Assembly: GCF_004571195.1 (NCBI RefSeq) | Contig: NZ_CP038271.1 | Span: forward strand, 124,001 to 188,000 | DNA from: Legionella geestiana | GTDB taxonomy: Bacteria; Pseudomonadota; Gammaproteobacteria; Legionellales; Legionellaceae | Direction: 5' to 3' | DNA length: 64,000 nucleotides | Translations under genes and position numbers: made by a program | The notes under the pieces: generated by a model | What the model saw: the letters and a program-made list of their open reading frames with translations, nothing else | Databases searched by the model: none | What the model was told of the DNA's origin: nothing | In this document: positions 37,552-46,470 of the stretch, piece by piece | How positions within the stretch are numbered: position 1 is the stretch's first letter | How the letters are laid out: every line of letters begins with the position of its first letter

Positions 37552-38333
37552 CACCAACCCCCAATCATCATTGCCGTCAACAGAAAATCAAGCCCAAGAA
37601 CTGCCAGTGAGGCATACACTACCGTTCGGGTTGTCGCCTGACTGATGCCTTCCGCGGTTGGCGTACAGTCCATTCCCTGAAACACGGCTATCCATACCAC
37701 GACAAACGCAAACACCATGCTTTTTACAATGCCACTCCAGATATCCAGGCGAAAATTAACTGCACTCTGCATATTGGACCAGAAACTGCCTCCATCAACA
37801 CCCAGCCAGTGAACGCCGATGCAGTACCCGCCGTAAATGGCCACCGCTGAAAAAATCAACGAGAGTACGGGAAGAGAAATAAGGCCTGCCAGAAAGCGCG
37901 GATACACGACGCGCCCGAGGGGGTCAACGCCCATCATGTCCATGCTCGCGAGCTGTTCGGTCGCTTTCATGAGGCCAATTTCTGCCGTCAAGGCGGAACC
38001 GGCTCTGCCGGCAAACAGCAGGGCGCTGATAACAGGCCCGAGTTCCCGTGTTACGCTCAGCGCCAGAAGCTGACCCAACTGGCTTGCCGCACCAAACTTT
38101 TGCAGCGTGTGGTATCCCTGCAAACCCACCACCATACCGATAAAAAGCCCCGAAACTACAATAATTACACACGAGAGCATGCCGACAAAGTGCAGCTGCA
38201 TGCGCACTTCCGGCCAGAGCCTTTGCATATTGGGTTTACGCGCAAACACCCCTGGCAGAAAAAAGGCCGAACGCCCGAGCGTCTGCAGCGTATTCATGCC
38301 TGAGTGTCCAAGTTTTTCCAGCCAGTCAATCAT
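37551..38333 (-). CDS. mlaE: MlaE, permease subunit of the Mla transporter
   Basis: 260 residues from ATG 38333, which overlaps the mlaF stop by eight bases; 18 earlier codons are inside mlaF. Polytopic, with the MlaE/permease family strings VSGLFIGMVVGLQGYHTLQK, SALLFAGRAGSALTAEIGLM, KATEQLASMDMMGVDPLGRV (the cytoplasmic coupling region) and QGMDCTPTAEGISQATTRTV. It is the inner-membrane channel part of MlaFEDB. Confidence 0.95.
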   Translation of the reverse strand: MIDWLEKLGHSGMNTLQTLGRSAFFLPGVFARKPNMQRLWPEVRMQLHFVGMLSCVIIVVSGLFIGMVVGLQGYHTLQKFGAASQLGQLLALSVTRELGPVISALLFAGRAGSALTAEIGLMKATEQLASMDMMGVDPLGRVVYPRFLAGLISLPVLSLIFSAVAIYGGYCIGVHWLGVDGGSFWSNMQSAVNFRLDIWSGIVKSMVFAFVVVWIAVFQGMDCTPTAEGISQATTRTVVYASLAVLGLDFLLTAMMIGGW

Positions 38334-39135
38334 CAAGCAGCTCCTCCAGATAGGGACGTGCGGGGTAATGAAACGGTACCACGCCATCTGCTTCGCCGTG
38401 CATGAACTGGTGTACGCGCGGGTCTTCAGACTGTTTTAATTCAAGCGGCGTGCCATGTCCGATGATGCGCCCGCCTGCAACGAGGTAAACATAATCGGCA
38501 ATTGAGCAGGTTTCTTCCACATCGTGTGAGACTATCATGGTGGTGGTGTGCAGCAGTTCATTTAAACGCCGAATAAGTCGCACCAGTACCCCCATGGAAA
38601 TTGGGTCCTGCCCGGTAAAGGGCTCATCATACATCATCAGCAACGGATCAAGTGCTATGGCGCGCGCGAAGGCTACCCGGCGTGCCATGCCGCCGGACAG
38701 TTCGGCGGGCATCAGGTGTGATGCGCCACGCAGACCAACCGCCTCCAGCTTCATAAGAACGATATCACGCAGCATGTTGTTATTAAGCGCAGTATGCTCT
38801 CTTAATGGAAATGCAACGTTATCAAAGACACTCAAGTGCGTAAACAGTGCACTTGACTGAAACAAAAGCCCCATTTCACGACGCGCCTCATACAGGCGGG
38901 CTCGGGGAAGCTTTTGCAGGTTACGCCCGTTTACAAAAATTTCACCGGCATCAGGCACGAGCTGTGCGCCAACAAGGCGCAGAAGCGTTGTTTTACCACT
39001 GCCGCTCGGGCCCATGATGGCGGTAATTTTTCCACGGGGTACGCAAAGGTCAATCCCGTCAAAAATGACACGGTTACCGCGCCTGAAGCTAAGACCGTAT
39101 ATTTCAACCAGGTTGTCTTGCATGTTGTTTACCAT
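38326..39135 (-). CDS. mlaF: MlaF, ATPase subunit of the Mla transporter
   Basis: 269 residues from ATG 39135; a second ATG four codons later is equally possible and no strong RBS decides. All ABC motifs are present: Walker A GPSGSGKTTLLRL, signature ELSGGMARRVAFARA (LSGGM), Walker B LLMMYDEPFTGQDP, and the switch His in TMIVSHDVEETCSIADYV. It powers phospholipid transport with MlaE, MlaD and MlaB. It is the first gene of the eight-gene minus-strand run that ends at nif3 and is divergent from kdsD. Confidence 0.95.
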   Translation of the reverse strand: MVNNMQDNLVEIYGLSFRRGNRVIFDGIDLCVPRGKITAIMGPSGSGKTTLLRLVGAQLVPDAGEIFVNGRNLQKLPRARLYEARREMGLLFQSSALFTHLSVFDNVAFPLREHTALNNNMLRDIVLMKLEAVGLRGASHLMPAELSGGMARRVAFARAIALDPLLMMYDEPFTGQDPISMGVLVRLIRRLNELLHTTTMIVSHDVEETCSIADYVYLVAGGRIIGHGTPLELKQSEDPRVHQFMHGEADGVVPFHYPARPYLEELLDD

Positions 39136-39199
39136 GTTCGTTACCGTGGAGTACTCTTCGCAAAAGCGCATTATACCGATAACCTGCAATTTTACGAGG

Positions 39200-39228
39200 T
39201 TTTACCACCGTTCGGTCTGTGGTAGAAT
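39200..39228 (+). promoter_or_regulatory. Candidate promoter for kdsD-kdsC-lptCAB
   Basis: TAGAAT at 39223-39228 is a one-mismatch -10; a weak -35 (TTTTAC, 39200-39205) lies 17 bases upstream. The start would be near 39235, just before the kdsD ATG at 39260, in the short space divergent from mlaF. Confidence 0.35.
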
Positions 39229-39259
39229 TCGTGTACGCATGAATCGTACCAGGATATCC

Positions 39260-40222
39260 ATGAACTTTTGCACGCTCGGTCTCGCTGTCATTGAAACCGA
39301 AGCCCGCGCTGTTTTCGAACTGGGGCAGCGCATTGACGCAAGCTTTGAAAACGCCTGCAAAATTCTTCTTTCCTGCACCGGGCGCATTGTTGTTACCGGC
39401 ATGGGCAAGTCCGGCCATATCGCGAATAAACTGGCTTCCACGCTTGCCAGCACCGGCAGTCCCGCTTTTTACATGCATCCAGGTGAAGCGCTGCACGGCG
39501 ATTTTGGAATGATAACACGTGACGACGTGGTTATCGCTATTTCTCACTCCGGCACCACCTCTGAACTTTTGACCTTCGTGCCACTTTTAAAGCGCCTTGG
39601 AGTGCCACTCATCACTCTCACCGGCAATAAGGAATCCGCCCTTGCATGTGCGGCTACAGTCAACCTCGATGTCAGCATTGAACGCGAAGCCTGCCCGCTT
39701 GGTCTTGCACCCACTACCAGTACAACTGTTGCCCTCGTCATGGGCGATGCACTTGCCATTGCGCTGCTGCAGGCGCGTGGGTTCAGTGCAGACGATTTTG
39801 CGCGCTCTCATCCAGGTGGTGCGCTTGGACGACGACTTTTACTGCGTATTGATGACATCTGGCACACCGCAGATGCACTGCCTGTGCTTGGCGAACAGGT
39901 TCTGGTTGCTGACGCTCTTGTAGAAGTCAGTGCTAAAAAGCTCGGCATGACCTGTGTCACTGATGCCACCGGCAGGCTGTGTGGTGTTTACACCGATGGC
40001 GATATCCGCCGCACCCTGACACGCCAGTGCGACATTCACACGACCCCCCTTCGGGAAGTCATGACCCGTGACTGCCAGACTGCATATGCGGGAATGCTTG
40101 CCGCTGAAGCGCTCGCGCGCATGCAGGAACATAATATCTCATCGCTCGTTGTTATTGACGCGAACCACCATCCCATCGCCGTTGTTCATCTGCACGATTT
40201 ACTCCGTGCCAACGTCATTTAG
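39260..40222 (+). CDS. kdsD: Arabinose-5-phosphate isomerase KdsD
   Basis: 320 residues (E. coli 328) from ATG 39260, which has an AGGA RBS; the frame is open from 39014 but that part is antisense mlaF. SIS domain at about 30-185: RIVVTGMGKSGHIANKLAST, FYMHPGEALHGDFGMITRDD, ISHSGTTSEL, and ARSHPGGALGRRLL. Two CBS repeats follow (VTDATGRLCGVYTDGDIRRT; VVIDANHHPIAVVHLHDLLR). It converts ribulose-5-phosphate to arabinose-5-phosphate, the first step to Kdo. Next gene kdsC starts 9 bases on. Confidence 0.97.
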   Translation: MNFCTLGLAVIETEARAVFELGQRIDASFENACKILLSCTGRIVVTGMGKSGHIANKLASTLASTGSPAFYMHPGEALHGDFGMITRDDVVIAISHSGTTSELLTFVPLLKRLGVPLITLTGNKESALACAATVNLDVSIEREACPLGLAPTTSTTVALVMGDALAIALLQARGFSADDFARSHPGGALGRRLLLRIDDIWHTADALPVLGEQVLVADALVEVSAKKLGMTCVTDATGRLCGVYTDGDIRRTLTRQCDIHTTPLREVMTRDCQTAYAGMLAAEALARMQEHNISSLVVIDANHHPIAVVHLHDLLRANVI

Positions 40223-40231
40223 GAGAAAGCC

Positions 40232-40762
40232 ATGTCTCACGCCCTTCTGGAAAAAGCTCAAAAAATCTGCTGCTTGGTTTCAGACGTGGATGGCGTATTG
40301 ACCGATGGGCTGCTCTATATTGACAATCAAAACAATGAACTTAAAAGTTTTCATGTACACGATGGAATGGGCTTAAAGCTCCTGATGGCTGCAGGCATTG
40401 AAGTTGCCATTATCACCACCTCACGTAATGCCGTTATCGACCACCGCATGCGCCAGCTTGGCGTGCGCCATTATTTTACCGGCCAGGTGGACAAGCGCGC
40501 TGCTTTTGACAGCCTGCAAAAGACCCTGGACCTTCCTGACGAAGCGTTTGCCTATGTTGGTGATGACCTCCCTGACCTCCCCCTCATTCAGCGCGTGGGG
40601 CTTGGTGTGGCGGTTGCAAATGCTCAACCGCGAGTTCGTGAATTTGCCGACTGGCAGACATCCAGTCCCGGTGGTCGCGGTGCTGTTCGTGAAGTGTGCG
40701 ATCTTATCCTTGAGGCCCAGAGCAAAACGCTGGAAGCGCTTGAAAGGTACCTCTCATCATGA
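40232..40762 (+). CDS. kdsC: Kdo-8-phosphate phosphatase KdsC
   Basis: 176 residues with an AGGAGA RBS. A small HAD phosphatase without cap: SDVDGVLTDGLLYIDN with nucleophile Asp18 and Asp20, IITTSRNAVIDHRM, and YVGDDLPDLPLIQRVG with the metal-binding acids. HAD C0 proteins of this form work as tetramers. It frees Kdo from Kdo-8-phosphate. Its stop overlaps the lptC start (ATGA). Confidence 0.96.
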   Translation: MSHALLEKAQKICCLVSDVDGVLTDGLLYIDNQNNELKSFHVHDGMGLKLLMAAGIEVAIITTSRNAVIDHRMRQLGVRHYFTGQVDKRAAFDSLQKTLDLPDEAFAYVGDDLPDLPLIQRVGLGVAVANAQPRVREFADWQTSSPGGRGAVREVCDLILEAQSKTLEALERYLSS

Positions 40763-41337
40763 ACAATACCCGCCAGGCCGCATGGGCCTTTCTTTTGTTA
40801 CTGGCTCTTGCCTTTAGTGGCTGGTACCTTGCCAGCCAGAAACCTCCCGCCCGCCTCGATGAAGAAGGGCTTGCCAAAACCGTTGACACGATTGTCACGG
40901 GACTGAATGTGTTTCAGTACGGAGAAACGGGCAGACTAGAGCGTACACTCTACACGCCAAGGCTTGAGCACACCCCCGAAAACGGCACGCACCGCTTTGA
41001 AAATCCACGCGTCTATGCCCTTCAGGAAGACGGTGCTCCGGTTGAAATCACCGCAAAACGGGGAATATCCTACCGTGAAGGACTTGAGGTAACGTTCATC
41101 GATGACGTACTCATGCGCCAGATGGCCACGGTCAAGGCCGCTGAAAGCACGCTTGAAACCCAGAGCATCACCTGGTTTCCCAAAAGTTCGCTGGCCATTA
41201 CCGATAAAGCGGTAAAATTTAGACAGTCAGGCAATGAGGTGCACTCGGTGGGCATGAAGGCGCACCTTGAAGAGCGGCGCGTGGAGCTGCTGCACACGGC
41301 AAGAGGATTCTATGCACCCCCTGAAAATCATGCATAA
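40759..41337 (+). CDS. lptC: LptC, LPS export bitopic protein
   Basis: 192 residues (E. coli 191). One N-terminal transmembrane helix (AWAFLLLLALAFSGWYLASQ, residues about 8-27) followed by a periplasmic OstA/LptC beta-jellyroll (LNVFQYGETGRLERTLYTPR, TAKRGISYREGLEVTFIDDV). It passes LPS from the LptB2FG transporter to LptA. It overlaps kdsC by four bases at its start and lptA by 26 at its end. Confidence 0.93.
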   Translation: MNNTRQAAWAFLLLLALAFSGWYLASQKPPARLDEEGLAKTVDTIVTGLNVFQYGETGRLERTLYTPRLEHTPENGTHRFENPRVYALQEDGAPVEITAKRGISYREGLEVTFIDDVLMRQMATVKAAESTLETQSITWFPKSSLAITDKAVKFRQSGNEVHSVGMKAHLEERRVELLHTARGFYAPPENHA

Positions 41338-41836
41338 CCGGTTACGTCTTACCCTGCTGGCAGCCTTGTGTCTGTCAGCACCATTCGCACTCGCGCTGCC
41401 TGAAGACCGCCAGATGCCGGCTCAGCTTGCCGCTGATTCCGCTGATCTCAGTCAGCAGAACCACCGTGGGGAATACAACGGGAAAGTGGAGTTTGATCAG
41501 GGCAGCACTCACCTGCGCGCGGCCAAAGCTGTCACTGAGGGTAACCTTAAAAACGAACTGATTATGGCAGTCGCCATGGGAGACGATGGCGAGCAGGCGC
41601 ATTTCTGGACAGAAACCGCCAAAGACAAACCACTCCTTCATGCGTGGGCCGACACCATCCGCTACCTTCCGCTTGAACACCGCATTGAACTTATCGGTAA
41701 TGCGCGCATTACCCAGGGTGAGAATACCTTCAGCGCGCCTGTTATCACCTATGACACTGAAAAACAGCACGTGACATCACGCTCAGAGGGCAAGGGACGC
41801 ACCACCATTTTGATTCACCCGGAGAAAAAGGCATGA
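41312..41836 (+). CDS. lptA: LptA, periplasmic LPS-bridge protein
   Basis: 174 residues from ATG 41312 (RBS AGAGGA); an ATG at 41330 (MHNRLRL) is an alternative. The signal peptide reads [20 protein letters not shown]. The mature OstA-type jellyroll includes [20 protein letters not shown] and [15 protein letters not shown], then [20 protein letters not shown]. It builds the periplasmic bridge that carries LPS to LptD/E. The start lies inside lptC and the stop overlaps lptB (ATGA). Confidence 0.93.
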   Translation: MHPLKIMHNRLRLTLLAALCLSAPFALALPEDRQMPAQLAADSADLSQQNHRGEYNGKVEFDQGSTHLRAAKAVTEGNLKNELIMAVAMGDDGEQAHFWTETAKDKPLLHAWADTIRYLPLEHRIELIGNARITQGENTFSAPVITYDTEKQHVTSRSEGKGRTTILIHPEKKA

Positions 41837-42558
41837 AGGGACTGGTTGCCACACAGCTTGAGAAATCCTTTAAAACTCGAAAAGTAGTCAAGGGAGTCAG
41901 CGTCAACGTTCAGCGCGGAGAATGCGTAGGCCTCCTCGGACCCAATGGCGCCGGGAAAACCACCTGTTTTTACATGATTGTAGGCCTTATTGCCCCGGAT
42001 GAGGGTCAGATATTTCTGGATGAGGAAAACATTACGCATCTGCCGATGCATCTTCGCGCACGCAAGGGCATTGGCTACCTGCCACAGGAAGCATCGGTTT
42101 TTCGAAAACTGAGCGTTGAAGACAACTTGATGGCGATTCTTGAGCTTCGCGCCGATTTAGACCGCGCCGGACGCGAAGAACGCCAGGAAATGCTGCTTGA
42201 AGAATTTCATATCGGGCACATTCGTAAAAGCCTTGGAATGAGCCTCTCAGGGGGTGAGCGGCGGCGCGTGGAAATTGCCCGCGCGCTCGCCATGGAGCCT
42301 GCGTTTATTCTGCTTGACGAACCCTTTGCAGGCGTTGACCCTATTTCTGTTACAGACATTAAACGCATTATTTCTCACCTTTGTAAAAAAGGGATTGGCA
42401 TACTTATTACTGACCACAACGTACGTGAAACGCTCGACATCTGCGAGCGCGGCTATATCGTCAGCGAAGGCAGACTGCTTTGTGAAGGCACGCCCGCCGC
42501 CATTCTCGAAAATCCTGATGTGCGTGCGGTCTATCTTGGTGAGGAGTTTTCACTCTGA
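41833..42558 (+). CDS. lptB: LptB, LPS export ATPase
   Basis: 241 residues, the same length as E. coli LptB. Walker [15 protein letters not shown]-loop [20 protein letters not shown], signature [16 protein letters not shown], Walker [16 protein letters not shown] and switch His in [20 protein letters not shown]. It drives LPS extraction with LptFG, which are not in the window. The trpD gene starts directly after its stop, where in E. coli rpoN would follow. Confidence 0.97.
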   Translation: MKGLVATQLEKSFKTRKVVKGVSVNVQRGECVGLLGPNGAGKTTCFYMIVGLIAPDEGQIFLDEENITHLPMHLRARKGIGYLPQEASVFRKLSVEDNLMAILELRADLDRAGREERQEMLLEEFHIGHIRKSLGMSLSGGERRRVEIARALAMEPAFILLDEPFAGVDPISVTDIKRIISHLCKKGIGILITDHNVRETLDICERGYIVSEGRLLCEGTPAAILENPDVRAVYLGEEFSL

Positions 42559-43584
42559 ATGATGAACACCCTACCCGTTTTTGAATCCCTGATGGCAGGG
42601 AAAGACTTAAGCGATGAAGACATGCGCGCCATGCTCTTTGCCTGCATGCAGGGCACGCTCTCTGATGCGGAAGTGGCGGCTTTTCTGGCACTTTTGCGCA
42701 TGAAGGGTGAGAGCGTGTCCGAACTCGTATCAGCGGCGAGAGTACTTGAAGAACTGGCTCATCATGTCAGCCTTGGCGAGCGGCTTGTAGATATTGTCGG
42801 CACGGGTGGTGATGGTAAAAACACCTTTAACATTTCAACCGTGAGCAGCTTTGTTGCGGCCGCGGCTGGCGTTTCTGTCGCCAAGCACGGCAACCGGGCG
42901 GTATCCGGTAAAAGCGGGAGTGCTGACTTGCTGACGCTTGCGGGCTTTAACCTGCAGCCGGATGAAGGCACACTTAAGGCCAGTATGAGAGCCTGTAACA
43001 TCGCCCTGCTCTTTGCGCCGCATTATCATGAAACCCTGCTACGGGTTCGCCCCGTTCGTAAGGCGCTTGGGTTCAGAACGTTTTTCAACCTTCTGGGGCC
43101 GCTTATTAATCCTGCGCGCGCACGCCTGCAGGTGGTGGGGGTCTGCAGCCCATTGCTTCAGGAATCCATTGCCAGAGTGCTGGCCGAACTTGGCCGTGAA
43201 CGTGTGCTGGTCGTCTGCTCTGAGGATGGTCTTGATGAAATCAGCCCCTGTGCGCCTACGCGTGTGGTGGAATATGCCAACAAGCGTTTTAGCCACTGGA
43301 CGCTCTATCCTGAAGCGTTCGACTGTCGACACCCCTCTCTTGAACCCATTATCGTAAACAGTCCCGCCGAGAGTCTCGCGCTTGCAAACGCCGTACTCGA
43401 GGGCTGCCCCGGCCCCGCGCGTGCGGCAGTCATTCTTAATGCCGCAGCCGCCATCTATTGTGCGACCCCAAACCTTGACCTGAAAGACGCCATCGAAAAG
43501 GCCAAAACCGCTATAGATTCCGGTGCGGCGCTCGCATGCTTTAACATGGCGTCCACACTCTCACACACTGGAAGTCCTTCTTAA
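42559..43584 (+). CDS. trpD: Anthranilate phosphoribosyltransferase TrpD
   Basis: 341 residues. GTGGDGKNTFNISTVSSFVA carries the PRPP-binding glycine-rich loop (GTGGD), KHGNRAVSGKSGSADLL the anthranilate-side Lys-His-Gly-Asn, and LLFAPHYHETLLRVRPVRKA with LGFRTFFNLLGPLINPA completes the family pattern. It joins anthranilate to PRPP. It begins at the base after the lptB stop and overlaps trpC by one base (TAATG), so it is likely transcribed with the LPS export genes. Confidence 0.96.
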   Translation: MMNTLPVFESLMAGKDLSDEDMRAMLFACMQGTLSDAEVAAFLALLRMKGESVSELVSAARVLEELAHHVSLGERLVDIVGTGGDGKNTFNISTVSSFVAAAAGVSVAKHGNRAVSGKSGSADLLTLAGFNLQPDEGTLKASMRACNIALLFAPHYHETLLRVRPVRKALGFRTFFNLLGPLINPARARLQVVGVCSPLLQESIARVLAELGRERVLVVCSEDGLDEISPCAPTRVVEYANKRFSHWTLYPEAFDCRHPSLEPIIVNSPAESLALANAVLEGCPGPARAAVILNAAAAIYCATPNLDLKDAIEKAKTAIDSGAALACFNMASTLSHTGSPS

Positions 43585-44360
43585 TGAGTATTCTTGACCG
43601 CATTGCCGCACACAAACGTCTCGAAGTTGAAGCTCTCAAAAAGCAACTGAGTGAAGCCCAACTGTTGCAAAAACCGAGGAGTACAGTGCGTGATTTTGCC
43701 GGCGCGCTGCTCGCGGCTCGCCCTGCGGCCATCATTGCAGAAATCAAGCGGGCTTCCCCCGTGAAAGGGCTTCTTTGTGCTGACTTTGATGTTTCAAGAA
43801 TTGCAAAAATCTATGCAGAGCATCATGCCGCCTGCCTTTCTGTGTTGACTGACAGCCATTTTTTTCAAGGTGCACCTGACTATCTTCAGATAGCAAAAGA
43901 GGCCTGCCCGCTGCCGGTGCTTCGAAAAGACTTTATCATTGATGCATGGCAAATTGCTGAAAGTTACGCTTTAGGTGCAGACTGCATTTTGCTGATAGCA
44001 TCACTCCTCGATGATACTGAGCTTCGCGACTTTTGCGAAATGGCACAGGCGTTAAAGCTGCATGTTCTTGTTGAAAGTCACACCGCCGAAGAATTTGAAC
44101 GCGCACTGCGGCTGCCAACTCCCCTGATGGGAGTCAACAACCGCAGCCTGCATGATTTTGATATATCGCTGACACGGTCAATCGAATGCGCCAAACGCCT
44201 GCCTGATGGGAAAATTTTGGTGGCTGAAAGCGGCATTCATACCCGAGAGGATGTTGAATTACTGCAATCGCATCAGGTGCAGGCGTTTCTCATTGGCGAG
44301 AGCCTGATGCGGGCTGAAGACCCGGGCCTGCTGCTTGAGACGTTAGCCGGCAAACAATAG
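43584..44360 (+). CDS. trpC: Indole-3-glycerol-phosphate synthase TrpC
   Basis: 258 residues, a free-standing (not TrpF-fused) enzyme. AAIIAEIKRASPVKGLL contains the catalytic Glu-Lys pair, VLRKDFIIDAWQIAESYALG the second Lys, VLVESHTAEEFERAL the Glu, and MGVNNRSLHDFDISL then LVAESGIHTREDVELL the substrate phosphate-binding ends of the TIM barrel. trpF, trpB and trpA are not in the window. Confidence 0.96.
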   Translation: MSILDRIAAHKRLEVEALKKQLSEAQLLQKPRSTVRDFAGALLAARPAAIIAEIKRASPVKGLLCADFDVSRIAKIYAEHHAACLSVLTDSHFFQGAPDYLQIAKEACPLPVLRKDFIIDAWQIAESYALGADCILLIASLLDDTELRDFCEMAQALKLHVLVESHTAEEFERALRLPTPLMGVNNRSLHDFDISLTRSIECAKRLPDGKILVAESGIHTREDVELLQSHQVQAFLIGESLMRAEDPGLLLETLAGKQ

Positions 44361-44426
44361 CCCCCTCTTTCACCCGCTGGTGTTTTCATTTAGGATGTCG
44401 TTTCTACAGGTTGCAAGGAGCAAAGC

Positions 44427-46067
44427 ATGGCCAGTTCATCAAAGGAAGTCTCACAAACCGTACTCAATATCGGCATTGTTGGAGCCGGTACTGGAGGCAT
44501 GTCAACGGCCATGGGCCTGCAGATGCCCGAATTCAAAACCACCGCCTATGAAGCCAGTGATTATCTTGGCGGGCACATTAAGAGCGTGCGCGTGGACCTT
44601 GGAGATGGACGCAGTGAAGTCGTTCACATGGGGGCTCAGTTTATTCCGGGACCGGATTTTTATCCGCAATTCTGGTCATATGTGCACGACCTGCTCAAAA
44701 TTGAGCTAGAGGAATACGAGCTGACGATGTGTCTCGAGGACATGCGTACTGGTCGAAAAACCGTTCTCCCCCCGCTTTACCATGCCCCTGCTGATGATGA
44801 TCCCCATAATAATACCCTCGACACCCTTACCTGCGGAATCTTCCAATGGATGCGCCGCCGCAGGCCCCAGCCTGAAACACGCCTGAATCTACAAACCATT
44901 TTTAATGAGCTTGGCAAGCTTATCGAATTTAAAAAAATCATCGACAGCTCTCTTGATTCGCATGAAATCATGACAATGCAGGAGTTTATGCAGCGCACAC
45001 GTCTGACGCACCCACATATTTTCACCCGCCATTTCAACACATTCAAGGACCTCATTATTCCGCTGATGGCCGGTGCATGGGGAGACAGCTTCCAAAACAT
45101 GCTGCAATCGCTGCAGCATTATTCCATGGTCTACCTTGGCATTGGCGCCCAGGGCAACAACAAGTGGTATCGCATTCCAGAGGGCTTGAGCACCTTTATT
45201 AATGCCATGGAGTCCTTCTGCAGCGGCACCACTTTCATGCGTAACCAACTCATCAGTGAAATTGAGCCAGTGATTGTGGACGGCAAACTTAAGTACAGTT
45301 TGTATTGCAATGGTAAATTTTTTGAAAACGAGGACCGTACGCCTGTTCTTCATGACCGGCTCGTACTCTCCTGCCCCGTTTTCCATGGACGCCAGCTGCT
45401 TGCAAAAATGCTTGAAATGCACGGAGGCGTGTTTGATGAATCCGATGAACTGAAGGCACAACGCGCGAAGCTTCAGGAACTGGTCGATGCGATGAATGCG
45501 GTTGAATATTATCCAACCACAATTGTCTTCCATCGCGATGAGCGCTTTAAAGTCCCTGAGGATACTGTTGTGTATGTGCGCTGGGATGGCAATCATGCGG
45601 TCACCACCATGCGCCTTGGCGAAGTCATGAAAACCTGGGTGTATGATGACCAGCCGGAAGCAGATAAACCACATCCTGACAGCATTGTAACGGTTGACGG
45701 CACCCCCCTTATTGCGCACCACTACCATCCGCGCATGAACATGCACTACTTCCAGTGTGAACGCAAACTGCACGAACTTCAGGGCGTTGCGGGCCTTTAT
45801 CACGCCCACATTATTGCGGGCCATAACGACTCTAACAACAGCGCGCAAACCGCGGGCACGGAAGTGGCTGTGCGCCTGAACATGGAGGCGGGCTGTCTTG
45901 AGCGTAACGCCGTGTTACAAATGCATGCACAGCCGGTGATTGCGTGCGTGCAGAAAGGCTGCATCAGCAGCGGACCGAGTACACACGGCACGCATTTTGT
46001 GGATATCCGGCTGGATGAGGATATTTCAAGCTCTGAGGAAGCAGTGGCCTCTTCAAGTTACAGATAA
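44427..46067 (+). CDS. FAD-dependent amine-oxidase-like oxidoreductase with acidic Ser-rich tail
   Basis: 546 residues, RBS CAAGGAG. The dinucleotide fold is at the start: NIGIVGAGTGGMSTAMGLQ (13-31) followed by TTAYEASDYLGGHIKSVRVD with the ribose-binding Glu, and HMGAQFIPGPDFY, as in the flavin amine oxidase/NAD(P)-binding Rossmann group. Near the C-terminus GLYHAHIIAGHNDSNNSAQTA replaces the usual GD...G motif region. Other strings (YPTTIVFHRDERF, IAHHYHPRMNMHYF) recall predicted NAD/FAD-binding proteins. The final DEDISSSEEAVASSSYR tail is acidic and Ser-rich. Substrate unknown. It might be a secreted effector, but it may equally be an ordinary oxidoreductase. Confidence 0.8.
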   Translation: MASSSKEVSQTVLNIGIVGAGTGGMSTAMGLQMPEFKTTAYEASDYLGGHIKSVRVDLGDGRSEVVHMGAQFIPGPDFYPQFWSYVHDLLKIELEEYELTMCLEDMRTGRKTVLPPLYHAPADDDPHNNTLDTLTCGIFQWMRRRRPQPETRLNLQTIFNELGKLIEFKKIIDSSLDSHEIMTMQEFMQRTRLTHPHIFTRHFNTFKDLIIPLMAGAWGDSFQNMLQSLQHYSMVYLGIGAQGNNKWYRIPEGLSTFINAMESFCSGTTFMRNQLISEIEPVIVDGKLKYSLYCNGKFFENEDRTPVLHDRLVLSCPVFHGRQLLAKMLEMHGGVFDESDELKAQRAKLQELVDAMNAVEYYPTTIVFHRDERFKVPEDTVVYVRWDGNHAVTTMRLGEVMKTWVYDDQPEADKPHPDSIVTVDGTPLIAHHYHPRMNMHYFQCERKLHELQGVAGLYHAHIIAGHNDSNNSAQTAGTEVAVRLNMEAGCLERNAVLQMHAQPVIACVQKGCISSGPSTHGTHFVDIRLDEDISSSEEAVASSSYR

Positions 46068-46076
46068 CCTTCTCAT

Positions 46077-46108
46077 GGGGCATTCTCACTTCAGACTGTC
46101 GATGCCCC
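46077..46108 (+). terminator. Possible hairpin after the oxidoreductase gene
   Basis: GGGGCAT (46077-46083) pairs with ATGCCCC (46102-46108) around an 18-base loop. No T run follows, so a rho-independent function is doubtful. Confidence 0.3.
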
Positions 46109-46135
46109 CCTGCCTTTAGAAAGAGAGGGAAGTCC

Positions 46136-46396
46136 ACGGGACGAAAAATCGTTGTCTTTCCGGAGCTCATGCTGGAGTTAGCCCCGTGCCGACACATGGA
46201 TGGGTTCCCTGCCTGCGCGGGAATGACAGGATTCGGGTTGTGTACGGAGGCCAAAATCTCTCCCACACTGTCTTCCCCGCGCAGGCGGGGACCCATTCGG
46301 GGTGTGGTACGGAGCCAACGCATGGAACGATTCAGCCTGGTCACGGTACAAAAATACACGTGAATCCCCCGGCGCGGAAAAAATGTCCCGTACACA
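46136..46396. mobile_element. Miniature element copy 1 (about 262 bp), left tip truncated
   Basis: The right end TGTCCCGTACACA (46384-46396) is intact; the left end starts at ACGGGACGAAAAATCG, its first five bases replaced. Compared with copy 2 the body is almost identical (CTTTCCGGAGCTCATGCTGG, GCCCCGTGCCGACACATGGA, CCGCGCAGGCGGGGACCCAT). It carries two REP-like hairpins (CCTGCCTGCGCGGGAATGAC and CCCCGCGCAGGCGGGG) and no gene. The ends match the TIR of the IS4-type element at 4947-6135, with two differences in 19. Confidence 0.8.
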
Positions 46397-46470
46397 GCAT
46401 CTTTCCTTAAAAATCAACGCATCTGTGTACGGGACGAAAAATCGTTGTCTTTCCGGAGCTCATGCTGGAG

